Of a stretch of DNA of 21,939 nt, positions 8,082 to 15,325 are shown piece by piece. Each line of letters begins with the position of its first letter. The stretch's first letter is position 1. Made by a program: the position numbers and the translations under genes. Below the pieces are notes generated by a model that was given only the letters and a program-made list of their open reading frames with translations, ran no database searches and was not told the origin of the DNA. The stretch is from an uncultured Muribaculaceae bacterium (GTDB lineage: Bacteria > Bacteroidota > Bacteroidia > Bacteroidales > Muribaculaceae). The stretch is taken from NCBI GenBank assembly GCA_910584735.1, contig CAJUBM010000041.1, positions 1-21,939 on the forward strand, in the 5' to 3' direction.

Positions 8082-9470
8082 TTATTCCTGCGGCGCGGCA
8101 GGCTCCTCCTCCATGTCGGCAGGTTCGCCGGGAGCGTCCTGTTCCGCAGGCTCGGGTGCCGGAGCGGCGTCCTCGGCGGGGTCGGCGGGAGCATCGGGAG
8201 CGGCCTCGGCATCATCCTCCTCAAATTCGGCAGAGAGGATACGCATAACGTTGTCGACCGTCTCATCTTCGAGGTCGGCGCGTTTTGCAAGCTCCTCACG
8301 AGGTGTATTGAGGACGGCCTTTGCGGTGACGCATCCGATTTCTTTGAGGGCATCGATTACCCATTCGTCAATCTCGTCCTTGAACTCATCGAGGTAGATG
8401 TCTTCCTCATATGCCTCGTCGGTGTCGCGATATACGTCTATGACATAGCCCGTGAGCATGGAGGCAAGTTTTATGTTGAGGCCCCCCTTGCCGATGGCCA
8501 GCGACACCTGGTCGGGCTTGAGGAACACCTCGGCTTTCTTCTCCTCCTCGTCAAGACGGATGGAGGAGACACGCGCCGGTGAGAGGGCTCGCTGTATGAA
8601 GAGCGAAGGATTGGTGGTGAAAGGAATTACATCGATATTTTCGTTGTGAAGTTCGCGCACTATGCCGTGGATACGCGAACCCTTCACACCCACACACGCG
8701 CCTACAGGGTCGATACGGTCGTCGTAGCTCTCAACGGCAATCTTGGCACGTTCACCCGGTATGCGGGCCACGGCGCGGATGTTAATCAAGCCGTCGTGTA
8801 TCTCGGGAACCTCCAGTTCGAAAAGACGGCGCAGGAAGTTCTCGTTGGTACGTGAGACAGTGATTTTAGGGTTATTGTTATTATTGTCGACGTTGGCGAT
8901 TACGGCACGTATGGTCTCACCTTTGCGGAAGAAGTCGCCCGGGATGGCCTGGCTCTTGGGGAGGAGCAATTCGTTCTTGTCATCGTCAAGGAGCAGAGTC
9001 TCGCGCGACCAGGTCTGGTACACCTCGCCGGTGACGAGTTCACCTTCAAGGTCCTTGAACTTGGCATATACAGCCTCTTTCTGAAGTTCGAGAATCTTTG
9101 ACTGTAGCGTCTGTCGCAGTGTGAGGATGGCACGACGTCCGAAATCGGCGAAGATAATCTCCTTGGTATGCTCCTCGCCTATTTCCACCTCGGGGTCGTT
9201 GTCGGCACGGGCATCAGTGAGTGAGATCTGAAGATTGGGGTTCTCCACCTCGCCGTCAGGCACGACTTCAAGATTCTGGAAAATCTGGACGTCACCCTTG
9301 TCGGGGTTCATAATCACGTCAAGATTCTCATCTGTACCGAACATTTTAGCGAGCACGTTGCGGAAAGATTCTTCCAGCACGCTTATCATGGTTGTCTTGT
9401 CGATATTCTTGAGTTCCTTGAACTCGGCGAAGCTCGCAACCATATTTGGAGTTTCCTCTTTTCTTGCCAT
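8082..9470 (-). CDS. nusA: Transcription termination/antitermination factor NusA
   Basis: NusA binds RNA polymerase and nascent RNA and modulates pausing, termination and antitermination. The start chosen is the ATG at 9470 (MARKEETPNMVASFAEFKEL). The frame is open further upstream to 9572, but that extension lacks family similarity and would overlap rimP. The product is about 462 aa. The N-terminal RNAP-binding domain (KTTMISVLEESFRNVLAKMF) is followed by the S1 domain (LEGELVTGEVYQTWSRETLL, about 130-200). KH1 and KH2 come next, with RIDPVGACVGVKGSRIHGIV and KPDQVSLAIGKGGLNIKLAS. A helical segment, CVTAKAVLNTPREELAKRAD, resembles the helix-hairpin-helix tail. The last roughly 45 residues are an acidic Ala/Pro/Glu/Asp run, probably disordered. 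It lies between rimP and infB, the classical order. Confidence 0.97.
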   Translation of the reverse strand: MARKEETPNMVASFAEFKELKNIDKTTMISVLEESFRNVLAKMFGTDENLDVIMNPDKGDVQIFQNLEVVPDGEVENPNLQISLTDARADNDPEVEIGEEHTKEIIFADFGRRAILTLRQTLQSKILELQKEAVYAKFKDLEGELVTGEVYQTWSRETLLLDDDKNELLLPKSQAIPGDFFRKGETIRAVIANVDNNNNNPKITVSRTNENFLRRLFELEVPEIHDGLINIRAVARIPGERAKIAVESYDDRIDPVGACVGVKGSRIHGIVRELHNENIDVIPFTTNPSLFIQRALSPARVSSIRLDEEEKKAEVFLKPDQVSLAIGKGGLNIKLASMLTGYVIDVYRDTDEAYEEDIYLDEFKDEIDEWVIDALKEIGCVTAKAVLNTPREELAKRADLEDETVDNVMRILSAEFEEDDAEAAPDAPADPAEDAAPAPEPAEQDAPGEPADMEEEPAAPQE

Positions 9471-9512
9471 CTTATATAGGTAGTATTTATTATCAATATT
9501 ATAAATAGGTGT

Positions 9513-9531
9513 GTCCCGGACGGAGCGGGAC
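9513..9531. other. Intercistronic hairpin between rimP and nusA
   Basis: GTCCCG (9513-9518) pairs with CGGGAC (9526-9531) around a 7-base loop, in the 85-base A+T-rich gap between rimP and nusA. There is no T tract, so a processing or attenuation element is more likely than a terminator. No promoter is clear in this gap. Confidence 0.35.
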
Positions 9532-9555
9532 TTCAGAGTGGTATTTATCCCGGGG

Positions 9556-10020
9556 TCAGAATTCCAGGACAAGGTTTGCTTTCTTTACAATCGAGAGGGG
9601 TATGGTCTCATCAATGTCGACCATGCGGGGTCTTTTCTCTCCGGGCGCCTTCTCCTTGCGGGTGATGCGCAGGGTAAGGTCGTCGCCTTCAAGCGCTACG
9701 AGTATGCCACGTAGTTTCCGCGAATCGGCAGTAAGAATCTCTACGGTACGCCCGATGTTCTTAAGGTACTGCCCACGCACTTTGAAGGGGGCGGTAAGGC
9801 CGGCGGAACCAACCTCGAGTTCATAATCCTCGGCATCGCGGTCGAAATCAGCCTCTACAGCGCGTGTTATGCGGGCGCATGTGTCTATATCAAGAGCCCG
9901 GGGAGAGTCAATCTCCACAACAACACGGTTGTCGGCCGACACGGTGACGTCCACAATAAAAATCTCGGTTCCATCGATTATACGCTCAACGCTGCGGCGG
10001 ATTTCTTCTATATTCAACAT
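9556..10020 (-). CDS. rimP: Ribosome maturation factor RimP
   Basis: RimP assists assembly of the small ribosomal subunit. The family core is visible: FIVDVTVSADNRVVVEIDSP, CARITRAVEADFDRDAEDYE, and the signature ELEVGSAGLTAPFKV, followed by an SH3-like C-terminal part (VEILTADSRKLRGILVALEG). The start is set at the ATG at 10020 (MLNIEEIRRSVERII, 154 aa), which fits the usual N-terminal helix. An in-frame ATG at 10065 would add 15 residues (MNTNPEEVLRGPYLD) with no family counterpart and cannot be excluded. The first gene of the rimP-nusA-infB operon, it has a promoter candidate directly upstream. The region between the two possible starts can form a hairpin (CCCGGAG/CTCCGGG around 10034-10055). 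Confidence 0.93.
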   Translation of the reverse strand: MLNIEEIRRSVERIIDGTEIFIVDVTVSADNRVVVEIDSPRALDIDTCARITRAVEADFDRDAEDYELEVGSAGLTAPFKVRGQYLKNIGRTVEILTADSRKLRGILVALEGDDLTLRITRKEKAPGEKRPRMVDIDETIPLSIVKKANLVLEF

Positions 10021-10108
10021 ATCGAGGTAAGGACCCCGGAGAACCTCCTCCGGGTTTGTGTTCATAACAAAATGGAGGAAGCCAACAGCCTCCTCCGATA
10101 ACCGGGTA

Positions 10109-10140
10109 CAAAGTTACGAAATATTATCGTGCGGAACAAC
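10109..10140 (-). promoter_or_regulatory. Promoter of the rimP-nusA-infB operon
   Basis: On the minus strand, TAACTTTG (10109-10116) is a perfect TAnnTTTG -7 box. About 20 bases upstream is TTGTTCC, a partial match to the -33 TTTG. Transcription would begin near 10102, giving a leader of about 35 or 80 bases depending on the rimP start. The leader can fold into GGAGGA/TCCTCC and CCCGGAG/CTCCGGG hairpins. The site overlaps the 3' end of the channel gene. Confidence 0.5.
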
Positions 10141-10977
10141 TTCCGCATCATCTGACGGCGGAGACGGCGAGGGCGCAGAGGCCGTTTTAACACTGCGACC
10201 CTTAAAATTAACTACATTTAACGTATCTCGCTGCCTTATTATAAGGCTCGTGAGGTAGACGGTGAAAAGCGGGAACATAATCATCCCCATAAGGGAAAGG
10301 ATGAACGACAGCAACTTCCCGGAAGCCGTTACGGGCATCAGGGAGCATCCGAGTGTGGTTGTCTGCATGCAACACCACCAGAATGAGTCCCAGTAACTCG
10401 TGACGCCGGGATTTACCGGCTGCTCGCGCTCGTAAAATATGAGGCCGGCGAAATATACAACCAACAGCAATATCGACACGTAGCTGAGGAAAAGGCCCGT
10501 GATGCGGTTGGACGATATATAATCAAGCACTATGACCAAGGCAAGGCCACCCCGGCAAAGCGGTATAAAACGAATAAAATAGAGCGCGTCGGGAGACAAC
10601 GCAAGCCGGTAGCCGTCAATGATGTTTAGATACGGAACGGAGAGCAGCAGGAACAGCCATCGCGAACGCAGATAGAGATGCCGTTCGCCACGCGGCGTGA
10701 GCCATAGCTCTATAAAGAAATCGGCAATGAACACTATGCACACTACCAATTGGAAGGACATGTAAAGCCTGTCCTTAAGGAAGGGGATGGATTTGAAGGT
10801 GGTGTAGGATATTACGGAAATCAACAACACCGAGAGAACCAGGACAATAACGTGGAGTATGTCCAGGATAACACGGCGCATGCGCGGTGACACGGGTATG
10901 TCCCCGGGCCGCGGCTCCGGGGTAGATACGTGCGACTGGGTGGTCGGGGCTATCCCTGTGTTGTGACTGTTGTTCAT
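10114..10977 (-). CDS. 6-TM ion channel-like protein with unusual filter
   Basis: This 287-aa inner-membrane protein has the layout of voltage-gated-like potassium/ion channels. There are about six hydrophobic segments (near residues 36-60, 74-95, 103-120, 130-155, 160-185 and 220-250). A pore loop lies between the last two, YWDSFWWCCMQTTTLGCSLM, and the following helix is KLLSFILSLMGMIMFPLFTV. The position of the potassium filter TVGYG is taken by TTLGCS, so potassium selectivity is doubtful. An Arg-poor segment (LYFIRFIPLCRGGLALVIVL) takes the place of S4, so strong voltage sensing is unlikely. The N-terminal 30 and C-terminal 35 residues are polar and probably cytoplasmic. It ends at the rimP promoter and starts 136 bases after the receiver gene; a functional link to either is not evident. 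Confidence 0.65.
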   Translation of the reverse strand: MNNSHNTGIAPTTQSHVSTPEPRPGDIPVSPRMRRVILDILHVIVLVLSVLLISVISYTTFKSIPFLKDRLYMSFQLVVCIVFIADFFIELWLTPRGERHLYLRSRWLFLLLSVPYLNIIDGYRLALSPDALYFIRFIPLCRGGLALVIVLDYISSNRITGLFLSYVSILLLVVYFAGLIFYEREQPVNPGVTSYWDSFWWCCMQTTTLGCSLMPVTASGKLLSFILSLMGMIMFPLFTVYLTSLIIRQRDTLNVVNFKGRSVKTASAPSPSPPSDDAEVVPHDNIS

Positions 10978-11045
10978 CCCTCGCTCATATTAGCGGTTCA
11001 GAGTAAAAACACGCGGGGAGGGGGTATGGTTCGGGGAAGGGAATA

Positions 11046-11099
11046 GGACGAGTGGGACTTGTGGGACGAGCAGGACGGGTAAGACGGATAGGACGTGGG
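11046..11099. repeat. Six-unit period-9 repeat (GGACnnnnn)
   Basis: GGAC recurs at 11046, 11055, 11064, 11073 and 11091, with a one-base variant (AGAC) at 11082. This is an exact 9-base period over six degenerate units such as ggacgagtg, ggacttgtg and ggacgagca. It lies in the gap between the channel gene and the receiver gene. The units are too short and too close together for CRISPR. The function is unknown; slippage-generated spacer DNA is the simplest reading. Confidence 0.75.
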
Positions 11100-11113
11100 T
11101 GGGGATGATTAAA

Positions 11114-11530
11114 TCAGCAGCGGCGCAGGACAGCATGGACGCGGGCCATGAGCTCGCGGAGGGAGAAGGGTTTAAGAAGATAATCGTTGGCGCCGGCATT
11201 GAGGGCGTTGATTATGGTGGCGGGTGACATGCGTTGCGAACATGCTATGACCGCGATATTTCTCCCTTCTTCCGGGCCGTAGGACTGCTTTACCTGTTCT
11301 ATTATATTCAGTCCGCTGTCATCCTCTATACCGAGATCGACCACCAGCAATCGGTAATCAGACACATCGATATTATAGAGTTCGGAACTGCCGGAACACC
11401 AGTCCACGCCGAACCCCTCGGGCTGGAAGTGCACCCTGATCATATCGCAGACATTCTCATCGGAGTCAACGACAAGGATGCGCCCAGAGACCGAATCGGT
11501 TCCTGATTTGCCGAAGTTGTTAATATTCAT
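11114..11530 (-). CDS. Receiver-only response regulator
   Basis: A two-component receiver domain fills nearly the whole 138-aa protein. Visible are the acidic pocket in ILVVDSDENV, the phospho-acceptor Asp in YRLLVVDLGIEDDSGLN, the switch Ser in VIACSQ, and the Lys in NDYLLKPFSLRELMARV. The last helix (LMARVHAVLRRC) is of the OmpR/PhoB type. The frame then stops, and no winged-helix domain is found in the following 135 bases in any reading I could make. It is thus either a true single-domain regulator or an OmpR-type regulator that lost its output domain. The start is set at the ATG at 11530 (MNINNFGKSG); an in-frame ATG at 11554 adds eight residues. No histidine kinase is nearby. Confidence 0.8.
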   Translation of the reverse strand: MNINNFGKSGTDSVSGRILVVDSDENVCDMIRVHFQPEGFGVDWCSGSSELYNIDVSDYRLLVVDLGIEDDSGLNIIEQVKQSYGPEEGRNIAVIACSQRMSPATIINALNAGANDYLLKPFSLRELMARVHAVLRRC

Positions 11531-11554
11531 TCTTAGCGAGACTGGTTTCAACAT

Positions 11555-11840
11555 GCTATTACTACATATATCCCGGGCTATTCCTGCCGGGGAGAGAGAT
11601 ACTTAATAGGGGATGGCCCAAATAATCACAGGGCGCCCCTTTGCAGGCGTGGCGAAAAGCCTTAAGCCATAATGTTAATGAAAGCCGGACTCCCCACAGA
11701 TGAAACTGTAAGGAATCCGGATGCTAAGTTACGATTAGTATTTGGGATTATCGGTGCGGTAACAGAAATGTGTTATCATTGTCCCGTATTATTAATATAG
11801 TTTGCAGTTTGTAACATCGTTGTATGGGAGATGGGTCATT
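11555..11840. other. Non-coding gap with a hairpin
   Basis: This 286-base gap between the end of the permease gene and the receiver gene contains no convincing gene. The clearest structure is at 11685-11720. CCGGA-c-TCC-cc-ACAG, the loop ATGAAA, then CTGT-aa-GGA-a-TCCGG forms 12 pairs with small symmetrical internal loops. It could end transcripts of the efflux operon or be part of a leader for the receiver gene. GGGCGCCCC around 11631 is a second short palindromic segment. No clear -33/-7 pair for the receiver gene was found. Confidence 0.35.
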
Positions 11841-13013
11841 TTATCTTCTGGCACGGGTGGAAAGATATGCCGTGGCGAAAAAGAAGGCCGACAGCCCCCA
11901 CAACCACAGATACGGGGTAGACTGCTGGGCCAGGGTGCCGCCATTGGTGTTTATGCGTACGAAACCCTCTACTCCCCACGTGGCGGGTATTACATTGCCC
12001 ATCCAGCGGTAGAAGTCGCTCATTGCGTATCGCGGCCATGTAAGCCCTGAGAGGAAAAGAAATACAACGGAGGTGAACACAATGAGGATGAAGGCAGACT
12101 CGCGTTCACGCATAAGTCCCTGCAGGGAGATGCCCAGAAAGGCTGTGGCAAGAAGCATTGGGAACATGAACAGCAGGTAGTCCCACGGCAATCCCTGATG
12201 AGGGAAAGAGAAAAATTCGGGAATAAAGTGGAGTATATACAGGGTCAGAGGGAAATAGATGGCAACGTAGCACAGAGCCTTGCCTATACAGCTTGCCGAG
12301 GGGGAGACATCCGGGAGGAGAGGGTCGTATCCCCGGTTGCGGCGGCGCCGTTCGTTAGAGGCGCCGTCAAGCATGGCGATCCCCAGCAGCATGGACTGCT
12401 GCAGAATCAGGACTACGATACCCGGGATAATGAACGAGGCGAATCCCTGCTGGGTGTCACCCAAGAAATAGGACCGGGCTTCGACAGAAGAGGGAGCGCC
12501 ATTATCAGGCATACCTAATGTATTAAGGGCTACCTGGCGCAGGTCTGTGCATGTAGCCATCTGAAGTTCGGTAAGGGAGGAGAGGAACGTACGATAGCGG
12601 TAGAGCAACCCCATATCGCAGTAGAACTTCACCACGGCCTGCTCTCCGCGTCCGAGATGGCGGCTGTAGTCGGCAGGAATTTCCAGTATGCCATAGCAGC
12701 GATGGTCGGCCATCCAAGTACGTGCCTCTTCAAGCGAGGAGGCATAGCCGCAGACGGATATAGCCTCGGTGGCATCGGCATGACGAACGAACTCACGCGA
12801 AAGAGCCGAACGGCAGTTGTCAACAACGGCTACCGGCATGTCGCGTGTAACCTCGGGATTATATATGAGGGCGTAGACCACAGGGTAGGCCAGCGGTAAC
12901 AGGAGGAAGAAAATCATCACCCCCGGGTCGGTGAACACCAGGCGGAACTGGCGTCGCACCACGAGCGCGGTCTCAAGCACCCACTCGCGTATGTCGGACA
13001 TAACACCCTTCAT
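11841..13013 (-). CDS. ABC transporter permease (ABC-2 type), second copy
   Basis: This 390-aa membrane protein is of the ABC2_membrane_3/YhhJ-YbhR type. A first TM segment lies near residues 30-50 (GVMIFFLLLPLAYPVVYALI). A periplasmic domain spans about 55-200 (MPVAVVDNCRSALSREFVRH, YGILEIPADYSRHLGRGEQA). Five further TM segments lie in the C-terminal half, with the family's FIIPGIVVLILQQSMLLGIA and LFLSGLTWPRYAMSDFYRWM stretches. It is probably an inner-membrane partner of the HlyD and TolC proteins encoded upstream, pairing with the preceding permease. The gap to that gene is only 35 bases, so they are co-transcribed. No ATP-binding subunit is encoded nearby. The substrate is unknown; drugs, bile compounds or lipids are possible by analogy. 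Confidence 0.88.
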   Translation of the reverse strand: MKGVMSDIREWVLETALVVRRQFRLVFTDPGVMIFFLLLPLAYPVVYALIYNPEVTRDMPVAVVDNCRSALSREFVRHADATEAISVCGYASSLEEARTWMADHRCYGILEIPADYSRHLGRGEQAVVKFYCDMGLLYRYRTFLSSLTELQMATCTDLRQVALNTLGMPDNGAPSSVEARSYFLGDTQQGFASFIIPGIVVLILQQSMLLGIAMLDGASNERRRRNRGYDPLLPDVSPSASCIGKALCYVAIYFPLTLYILHFIPEFFSFPHQGLPWDYLLFMFPMLLATAFLGISLQGLMRERESAFILIVFTSVVFLFLSGLTWPRYAMSDFYRWMGNVIPATWGVEGFVRINTNGGTLAQQSTPYLWLWGLSAFFFATAYLSTRARR

Positions 13014-13048
13014 AATATATCGATAATTTTTAAGAATCTGTCAGCAAA

Positions 13049-14203
13049 TCATGGCACATAGACCGGGTGGCGCATCCATCGGCGGCACAACGGAGCTGCA
13101 ATAGCGGCAACTGCCGGGAAGCATAGCAACCCTACCAGCCACCATCGCGAGAAGTAAAGAGGTATACCGTTAAGGGCCTGGTCTATGTATATAAGGAAAT
13201 AATAACGCACCGGCAGTATGTAGGAGAAGATGGCTATGCCCCCGTACATGGCCTCTACCGGGAAAGAGAAGGCGGCAATCGAGAATGTGAGGATGCCGGT
13301 AAGGGATGCAAGCGACAATGCCAGACGCGGGTTAGGCAGCACAGAGCAGAGGAATACCCCGAAACTCTGGCAGGCCACCACGAAAAGCAACAGCCCTAAG
13401 AGCATCCCCCATTCGTTGCCGTTCATGGGATAATGGTTCCAATGGAACAACAGGGAGTGGCAGAACAAGGCCACGATGAACAGAATCACAGTCTGAGGGA
13501 ACAGCTTGCCGACGATAGCGACCCACACCTTCCCGCCTGCGGCGGCATAAAGAGCGGGCGCCGTGGAACGTTTGATCTCCTGTGTAAGTGAGAACACGGT
13601 CATGAGCATCGCCATAAGGCCGATACTACCGATTATGAACGACGGGCCGAGATAATACGCATAATTCAACCACGGATTCCCCACAGGATGCATATCCAGC
13701 ACAAGCGGCTGCAGGGCAACTTCTGCCAAATCGGCAGAGAACCCCTTCCCGACCAGGTCGGTGCGCACAATCTTGCCGGAGGTGGTGACGGCCATGGTCT
13801 TGAACCCTTTGAACACCAATGAACCGGGCACATAGTACGTCAGGTTGGAATAGAACGTCAACGTAGGGCCGCGTCCTGACACGGCCTCACGCTCGAAGCG
13901 GTCGGGAATCACGAAGAACCCCATGATCTCACCTTTCTGTATTCCGTCCATAGCCTCGTTGAACGAGCCGTAACGCTGGTGGAAACTGACAAGCTCCGTG
14001 GCATCGAGGTTTCTGACCAACTGGCGCGACATCGGGGAGTTGTCAAGGTCAACGATACCTGCGGGGGCTTTCAAGGGAAGGCCCTCGCCGAGAAGTGTCA
14101 CAAAGAATACAGCCAGCAGTACAGGCACAACCACAAGCCCCACAAGATATATGGGACGAGAGGTAAGGATGCGGATCTCACGTGCTACGACTGACCGAAA
14201 CAT
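13049..14203 (-). CDS. ABC transporter permease (ABC-2 type), first copy
   Basis: This 384-aa relative of the next permease has the same plan. The N-terminal TM is YLVGLVVVPVLLAVFFVTLL (about 19-38). A periplasmic domain carries AGIVDLDNSPMSRQLVRNLD and GFFVIPDRFEREAVSGRGPT. From about residue 175 onward come five TM segments, including FIIGSIGLMAMLMTVFSLTQ followed by EIKRSTAPALYAAAGGKVW, the coupling-helix region expected to contact an ATPase. It is the third gene of tolC-hlyD-permease-permease, 75 bases after hlyD. The two permeases probably heterodimerise. Retention of the coupling helix suggests that an ATPase is supplied from elsewhere, which is inference. Confidence 0.88.
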   Translation of the reverse strand: MFRSVVAREIRILTSRPIYLVGLVVVPVLLAVFFVTLLGEGLPLKAPAGIVDLDNSPMSRQLVRNLDATELVSFHQRYGSFNEAMDGIQKGEIMGFFVIPDRFEREAVSGRGPTLTFYSNLTYYVPGSLVFKGFKTMAVTTSGKIVRTDLVGKGFSADLAEVALQPLVLDMHPVGNPWLNYAYYLGPSFIIGSIGLMAMLMTVFSLTQEIKRSTAPALYAAAGGKVWVAIVGKLFPQTVILFIVALFCHSLLFHWNHYPMNGNEWGMLLGLLLFVVACQSFGVFLCSVLPNPRLALSLASLTGILTFSIAAFSFPVEAMYGGIAIFSYILPVRYYFLIYIDQALNGIPLYFSRWWLVGLLCFPAVAAIAAPLCRRWMRHPVYVP

Positions 14204-14278
14204 GATATAACGTTGATTTTAATTATCAATATAGGGAAGTTAAGGACTGTTGGACCGTTGAATGGACTACGGCATGTC

Positions 14279-15304
14279 TCAGTCGCGGACAATCACCGTC
14301 ATGCCGGGACGCAGGTCGGGAAGTTCCTCTACGGGACGCATCTTCACCTCGAAAGTCTTTGAATCCCAGTCGCCAGTGGTCTTGGTGGCATGCCAGGTGG
14401 CATAAGAACCCATGTCGCGTATATAATATATACGGGTCTTCACCTTCTTGTTGTCAAGTGCCGGAACCGTAACAGTCACCTCCTGATCCATCTTGAAATC
14501 TTTGAGATATTGCTCGCGCACATTGAACGTTATCCATTTGTCCTGGAGCTTAAGCACGTTCATTATGGGCGCCCCCAGGGCCACGAGTTCACCCTCGTGG
14601 GGGAATATAACGTCTATCTGTCCGTCACAAGGGGCGGTAAGGTACTGGTCTTCAAGCAATGCCTGCACTTCCGACACTCCACCCTGGGCAACGGACACCA
14701 TTGCCTGCGCCGAAGTCTTGTCCTCGCTCTGGGCTCCGGATTTGGCCAGGTTATACTGGCTTTCGGCTGCGGCTGCGGCTGCCACGGCGGCATCATACGC
14801 GGCCTTTGCCTCATCGCGCTTCTGCTCGGACACCACCCCCTCGGAATAGAGGGCCTGCATACGGTCGTAGGTCTTCTTCGTTATGGTTACGGCGGCTTTG
14901 GCCTGCTGCCATAGCTGGTAGGCCGACTGTATAATCTGGGAACGTGTGCCGGCATCGACCTTGCGGTCCATGGCGCGGGCGGCGGTCTCCATCCCTTCAG
15001 CCTGTTGCAGCTTTGCCTCGGCGAGCGATGAATGGATATGCACCAGGGTGTCCCCCTTATGAACCATATCTCCCTCTTTTACATAGAACTCCGTCACACG
15101 CCCCGGCAGTTTGCCCGAAACGCGCACGGACGTGGCCTCGGCCTGCCCTTCGAGGATGTCGGCAGGCTTGTTAAGGAACAGGAAGCCGATGATTGCCAGC
15201 ACGGCCACGGCTACGACAATCAACCCGAGAGCCGTAAGAAGGGTGCGGTTCTCTTTCTTCTGCTCGGAAGTGAGCTGGTTTGTATTCTGCATATCGGTCT
15301 GCAT
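14279..15304 (-). CDS. HlyD/EmrA-type periplasmic adaptor protein
   Basis: This is the membrane-fusion (adaptor) subunit of the exporter, linking inner-membrane permeases to the TolC-like channel. The 341-aa protein has a short cytoplasmic N-terminus, one TM anchor (about 24-48, LLTALGLIVVAVAVLAIIGF) and a biotinyl-lipoyl half (SVRVSGKLPGRVTEFYVKEG, then DMVHKGDTLVHI). A long alpha-helical hairpin follows (about 90-210, Ala-rich, KAAYDAAVAAAAAAESQYNL), then the second lipoyl half (LTAPCDGQIDVIFPHEGELV) and a beta-barrel (RPGMTVIVRD at the end). The start is the ATG at 15304; an ATG four codons later is also possible. It lies 21 bases after the tolC stop. Confidence 0.93.
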   Translation of the reverse strand: MQTDMQNTNQLTSEQKKENRTLLTALGLIVVAVAVLAIIGFLFLNKPADILEGQAEATSVRVSGKLPGRVTEFYVKEGDMVHKGDTLVHIHSSLAEAKLQQAEGMETAARAMDRKVDAGTRSQIIQSAYQLWQQAKAAVTITKKTYDRMQALYSEGVVSEQKRDEAKAAYDAAVAAAAAAESQYNLAKSGAQSEDKTSAQAMVSVAQGGVSEVQALLEDQYLTAPCDGQIDVIFPHEGELVALGAPIMNVLKLQDKWITFNVREQYLKDFKMDQEVTVTVPALDNKKVKTRIYYIRDMGSYATWHATKTTGDWDSKTFEVKMRPVEELPDLRPGMTVIVRD

Positions 15305-15325
15305 CTGAATATGGGATAGATAGGT

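Noticed and set aside
9471..9572. N-terminal extension of NusA (34 residues)
   Set aside because: It has no counterpart in the family, overlaps rimP, and the ATG at 9470 begins a normal NusA.
11046..11099. CRISPR or protein repeat at the GGAC array
   Set aside because: The 9-base period without spacers excludes CRISPR, and no open frame across it looks like a protein.
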